DNA from: Treponema sp.
GTDB taxonomy: Bacteria; Spirochaetota; Spirochaetia; Treponematales; Treponemataceae
DNA length: 64,000 bases
Direction: 5' to 3'
NCBI GenBank assembly: GCA_017935745.1
Contig: JAGBGX010000009.1
Coordinates: 186,001-250,000, forward strand
The translations under genes and the position numbers were made by a program. Positions 61,234 through 64,000 of this stretch are shown here, piece by piece. The notes under the pieces are model-generated. The model had not been told where the DNA came from and made no database searches. It saw only the letters and a list, made by a program, of their open reading frames with translations. The stretch's first letter is position 1, and every line of letters begins with the position of its first letter.

Positions 61234-62139
61234 GTACAGCTTCAGCTGCTCTATGTATTCCTTGCCGAGCCTGGAAAGAATGATATTTTTCCTCACTATA
61301 TAGCCGATTTCCATCATGCTGTTCGGATTGTCCTTGTCCGCCCTAAACGGAACAGCAACAAAATCATGGCCGTTCAGCTCCTCGCAGATAATGCCCGAAC
61401 AGAGCGTATACCCGCAAAGCCCCACCATAAGGTTGAGGCTTGTGGCACGGTCGCTTGTCTTTATCGTCTTGGGATACTCATTTTCAGTGAGAATTTCTTC
61501 AGCAAAGTAAAACGAACTGTTTCCTCCCTGGTCAAACGAAATGCAGGGAAATTCTGCAAGCTCTTCAAACGAAATCGAATCTTTTTTTGCCAGCGGATGA
61601 TTTTTCCACAGGTACACATACGCCTTGCAGTCAATCAGCTTTGAAAAGGAAAGGCTGTTCGCATTCAGAATCTTGCAAACTGCCTTCCGGTTAAAATCGC
61701 TCAGGTACAGAATTCCGATTTCGCTTTTCAGGCTCGCAACGTTTTCAATTACTTCAAGCGTCTTTGTTTCATAAATTGAAAATTCATAGCTTGCTGTCCC
61801 GAATTTCTTTACAAGCTCCACGAACGATTTTGTCGCAAACGAATAATGCTGGGCTGAAACGCTGAATTTTGTTTTCCGCTGTGTTCCTTTGCCGAATTTA
61901 TCAAGCATAATTTCATACTGCGCGCATACTTGCCGTGCATGCTGAATGAATTCCTTTCCGTCCTGAGTGAGGGAAATTCCTTTGCTTGAACGGCTGAAGA
62001 CAGTGATTCCCAGCTCCCGCTCTGCTTCCTTTACTGCTGCTGTAAGCGACGGCTGGGACACATACAGCACTTCAGATGCCTTGCTCAGAGAGCCAGATTC
62101 TGAGACCGCTATAATGTAACGGAGCTGCTGCAAAGTCAT
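61177..62139 (-). CDS. LysR-family transcriptional regulator
   Basis: 320 residues. MTLQQLRYIIAVSESGSLSK and ASEVLYVSQPSLTAAVKEAE form the winged helix-turn-helix. The rest is the effector domain (IGILYLSDFNRKAVCKI; CISFDQGGNSSFYFAEEI). ATG 62139 is chosen because AGGAG lies 8 nt upstream; the in-frame GTG 9 nt earlier is too close to it. The stop lies inside the convergent OadB-like gene. It may control the neighbouring genes; an inverted repeat upstream could be its site. Confidence 0.92.
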   Translation of the reverse strand: MTLQQLRYIIAVSESGSLSKASEVLYVSQPSLTAAVKEAERELGITVFSRSSKGISLTQDGKEFIQHARQVCAQYEIMLDKFGKGTQRKTKFSVSAQHYSFATKSFVELVKKFGTASYEFSIYETKTLEVIENVASLKSEIGILYLSDFNRKAVCKILNANSLSFSKLIDCKAYVYLWKNHPLAKKDSISFEELAEFPCISFDQGGNSSFYFAEEILTENEYPKTIKTSDRATSLNLMVGLCGYTLCSGIICEELNGHDFVAVPFRADKDNPNSMMEIGYIVRKNIILSRLGKEYIEQLKLYLHSAKNPGGLNQNSSCDN

Positions 62140-62155
62140 TCCGTTCACTCCTAAA

Positions 62156-62222
62156 ACTAACTAACGATAGTTAATAAAACTACCGTCTGTTCGTTTAAAT
62201 TAACTAACTATCGTTCGTTAAT
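62156..62222. promoter_or_regulatory. Inverted repeat upstream of lysR, overlapping the 3' end of the phosphatase gene
   Basis: ACTAACTAACGATAGTT (62156-62172) is the reverse complement, at 15 of 17 positions, of AACTATCGTTCGTTAAT (62206-62222). It could be a regulator binding site (autoregulation) or a hairpin ending the phosphatase transcript. The right arm encodes the last residues LTNDS. Confidence 0.55.
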
Positions 62223-62662
62223 TTCTGCAAAAGTCCTTTGCATCCTTCCAGTATATCATTGTACGTTTCATCAAAATTATGCGTATACCAGGGATCAGCA
62301 ATTTCGCCAGGACGGCTTGTAAAGTCAAGGAGAAGATGTATTTTATGCTGCGAATCTCCGCCTGCAATCCGCTCTATATTTCTTGCATTCTGGCTGTCCA
62401 TCCCAATAATGTAGTCATACGCTTCATAGTCCCGCCGCTCCATTTTTGAAGCGCGATGCTGCAAGACAGGAATTCCCTGCTGACAGAGCTTTCTGACTGT
62501 CCCCGGATGCGGCCCGTTTCCCAGCTCTTCTGTACTCGTTGCCTTTGAGTCAATGCGGAATTCGCCTTCACGCCCGGCTTTTTTCACAAGATGCTTCATC
62601 ACAAATTCCGCCATTGGAGAGCGGCAGATGTTTCCGTGGCAGACAAACAGTATTTTTATCAT
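62204..62662 (-). CDS. Low-molecular-weight protein tyrosine phosphatase
   Basis: 152 residues. The catalytic loop is VCHGNICRSPMAEF (CxxxxxR), and the general acid is in EIADPWYTHNFDETY. It removes phosphate from tyrosine or arginine side chains. The start region has a possible -10 box (TAAGAT) 8 nt before the ATG and no ribosome site. Divergent from the DUF2974 gene; lysR follows downstream on the same strand. Confidence 0.93.
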   Translation of the reverse strand: MIKILFVCHGNICRSPMAEFVMKHLVKKAGREGEFRIDSKATSTEELGNGPHPGTVRKLCQQGIPVLQHRASKMERRDYEAYDYIIGMDSQNARNIERIAGGDSQHKIHLLLDFTSRPGEIADPWYTHNFDETYNDILEGCKGLLQKLTNDS

Positions 62663-62741
62663 GAAGCCATCTTACCACAAAATGCACGCAAAAGAACAGA
62701 AAAACAGTGTCAATATCGGAAAAAGTGAGTATCTTTTTAGT

Positions 62742-63872
62742 ATGGCGGATATTCTCGATTATATTTCCTGGCGCGGCGACCTTCCGTTTTCGGCGTCTCC
62801 GTTCAATGAAATAGACTCTCTGATTCTATGCCAGATTTCATACCTGAATTTCGGCGGGCTTTTAAAGAACAATGACTTTAAGGAGCGAAAAAGCCTCAGC
62901 CAGCTCGCGTATGAATTCAACAGCAGCCCTGACTTTTCTGCGCGATGCGAGACAGGAGTTCTTATCAACCGGCTGACGGTAAAGCTTCTGTTTGATGCTG
63001 CCTCGTCCGTGCGCTTCGGCGGAATAGAGGCAACAGGATACGTTTCTATCATAGACAAGCAAAAAGAAGAGCAGTTTTCCGCAGTCACATATCTGATTCC
63101 TGACAAAACAGCATTTGTTTCGTTCCGCGGAACGGACGATACGATTGTCGGCTGGAAGGAAGACTTCAATCTTGCGGTTATGGACGAAGTTCCTGCCCAG
63201 ACAGACGCGAAAAAATATCTTGAGCAGGCGGCGGCTGCCATTGAACGGCCGTTCCGCATCGGAGGACATTCAAAAGGCGGAAACCTTGCAATCTATGCAG
63301 CAGCACACTCCTGCGATCAGACAAAGCTGCGCATCATTGAAATTTTTAACAATGACGGGCCCGGTTTCCCGGACAGCAAGCTCAAGGCAAGCTGCTTTCA
63401 TGAAATCATTCCTTTGATACGCTCATTTTATCCGCAGCTGTCAATCATCGGAATGCTTTTTAACTATGCAGGAAAGTACAGCATTGTAAAAAGCAGCAAC
63501 AAAGGGCTGATGCAGCATGATCCGTTTTCATGGAACCTCAAGGGAAATTCTTTTGAGCTTATAGGCGAATTTGACAAGGCGAGCAGTTTTTTCCACAGCA
63601 CGTTCAATTCATGGATAAACGGACTTGAAAAAAGCCAGCGCGAGCTGTTCGTTGAAACGCTTTTTCAGATTATCAGGGCAACTGATGCAGAAACAAATTC
63701 CCAGATTGAAAAAAATATCCTGCAAAATTCTGTGAAGATTATCACTGCTATATACCGGCTTGATCCTGAGCTGCGGAACACATTTTGCAGCCTAATCATC
63801 ATGCTTTTCAAGGCCGCGCACAAAAACCTGCCGGAACTGAATGAGCTTTTTGAAAAAAACAGCCTGCACTGA
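62742..63872 (+). CDS. DUF2974 (Mbeg1-like) alpha/beta hydrolase
   Basis: 376 residues. It starts MADILDYISWRGDLPFSASP, the family's usual opening. The nucleophile elbow is IGGHSKGGNLAIYAA and the aspartate is in FNNDGPGFPDSK. These are lipase-like hydrolases of unknown substrate. The proposed ATG has no ribosome site, but TGTCAA, 16 nt, TATCTT end 6 nt before it, again suggesting a leaderless mRNA. Longer in-frame starts would run into the divergent phosphatase gene. Confidence 0.85.
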   Translation: MADILDYISWRGDLPFSASPFNEIDSLILCQISYLNFGGLLKNNDFKERKSLSQLAYEFNSSPDFSARCETGVLINRLTVKLLFDAASSVRFGGIEATGYVSIIDKQKEEQFSAVTYLIPDKTAFVSFRGTDDTIVGWKEDFNLAVMDEVPAQTDAKKYLEQAAAAIERPFRIGGHSKGGNLAIYAAAHSCDQTKLRIIEIFNNDGPGFPDSKLKASCFHEIIPLIRSFYPQLSIIGMLFNYAGKYSIVKSSNKGLMQHDPFSWNLKGNSFELIGEFDKASSFFHSTFNSWINGLEKSQRELFVETLFQIIRATDAETNSQIEKNILQNSVKIITAIYRLDPELRNTFCSLIIMLFKAAHKNLPELNELFEKNSLH

Positions 63873-63905
63873 GTCTCATGGCACGGACAGGCTGCTTCTA
63901 AAAAA

Positions 63906-64000
63906 TTATTCCAGAATGGTGATTTCCACGCGGCGGTTCTTTGCCTTTCCCTCGGGAGTTGCATTGTCCGCAACAGGCTTTGTTCCGCCGGAACCTTTGC
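63906..64000 (-). CDS. OmpA-type peptidoglycan-binding domain protein, C-terminal end only
   Basis: The last 31 codons read GSGGTKPVADNATPEGKAKN and then RRVEITILE with a stop at 63906-63908. The pattern (GxxxPVADNxTxEGxAKNRRVE) is the conserved end of the OmpA C-terminal domain, which binds the peptidoglycan diaminopimelate or its spirochaete equivalent. The rest lies beyond the right edge. Confidence 0.88.
   Translation of the reverse strand, partial: KGSGGTKPVADNATPEGKAKNRRVEITILE

Overview
The window looks like a chromosomal segment of a host-associated or gut-type Treponema (Spirochaetota). The main evidence is an mglBAC-type glucose/galactose transporter whose binding protein is circularly permuted, as described for Treponema pallidum MglB-2 (TP0684). 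Supporting evidence is a plant-glycan and maltodextrin toolkit (GH9, MalQ, ABC sugar permeases), relaxed lipoboxes and a stand-alone chemotaxis-receptor tip. Species cannot be assigned by reading alone.

Layout. (1) 1-4.5 kb: a PLD/helicase/DUF3427 protein running off the left edge, two broken genes (GNAT and methyltransferase remnants) and a small-protein/zeta-toxin-like pair. (2) 4.6-5.8 kb: an IS30-family insertion sequence with degenerate inverted repeats and an 11-bp flanking direct repeat. (3) 5.8-31.5 kb: an accessory zone of mostly single-gene units that change base composition from gene to gene. It holds seven intact GNAT acetyltransferases, one GNAT remnant, a chloramphenicol acetyltransferase, a MATE pump, a TolC/HlyD/MacB-type exporter, four flavodoxin-fold proteins, a UvrA-like ABC protein, a Nudix-M24 fusion, an HNH protein and others. 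The spacers carry hairpin-rich elements: tandem arrays of different stems with similar small loops, a 26-bp repeat placed just before start codons of unrelated genes, a 24-bp inverted pair, and a roughly 120-bp GC-rich element of which one copy lies in frame inside the MATE gene. (4) 31.6-64 kb: mostly housekeeping and metabolic genes. These are trxB, aspS, a GH9 lipoprotein, a LacI-controlled sugar operon with malQ, a cytidylate-kinase-like gene, mglB-mglA-mglC, two CNNM/CorC proteins, purL, a cardiolipin synthase, pdxST, an OadB-like sodium carrier behind a candidate riboswitch, a LysR regulator, a low-molecular-weight phosphatase, a DUF2974 hydrolase and an OmpA-domain tail.

How the parts fit. 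The 37.5-43.3 kb genes form one minus-strand unit: binding protein, two permeases, LacI regulator, 4-alpha-glucanotransferase. A strong promoter sits next to a GAAACGTTTC operator. The GH9 lipoprotein converges on it, and the shared gap holds a terminator. mglB has its own promoter and is separated from mglA by two terminator-like hairpins, which should give excess binding protein. Several core genes (purL, aspS, probably cls and the DUF2974 gene) have a -10 box 6-9 nt before the ATG and no ribosome-binding site, so they look leaderless or nearly so.

The most unusual signal is the family of structured, stem-variable and loop-similar spacers in the 5.8-31 kb zone. They may be cassette-associated recombination or regulatory elements. 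No integrase is visible in the window, and the link to mobility is inference.
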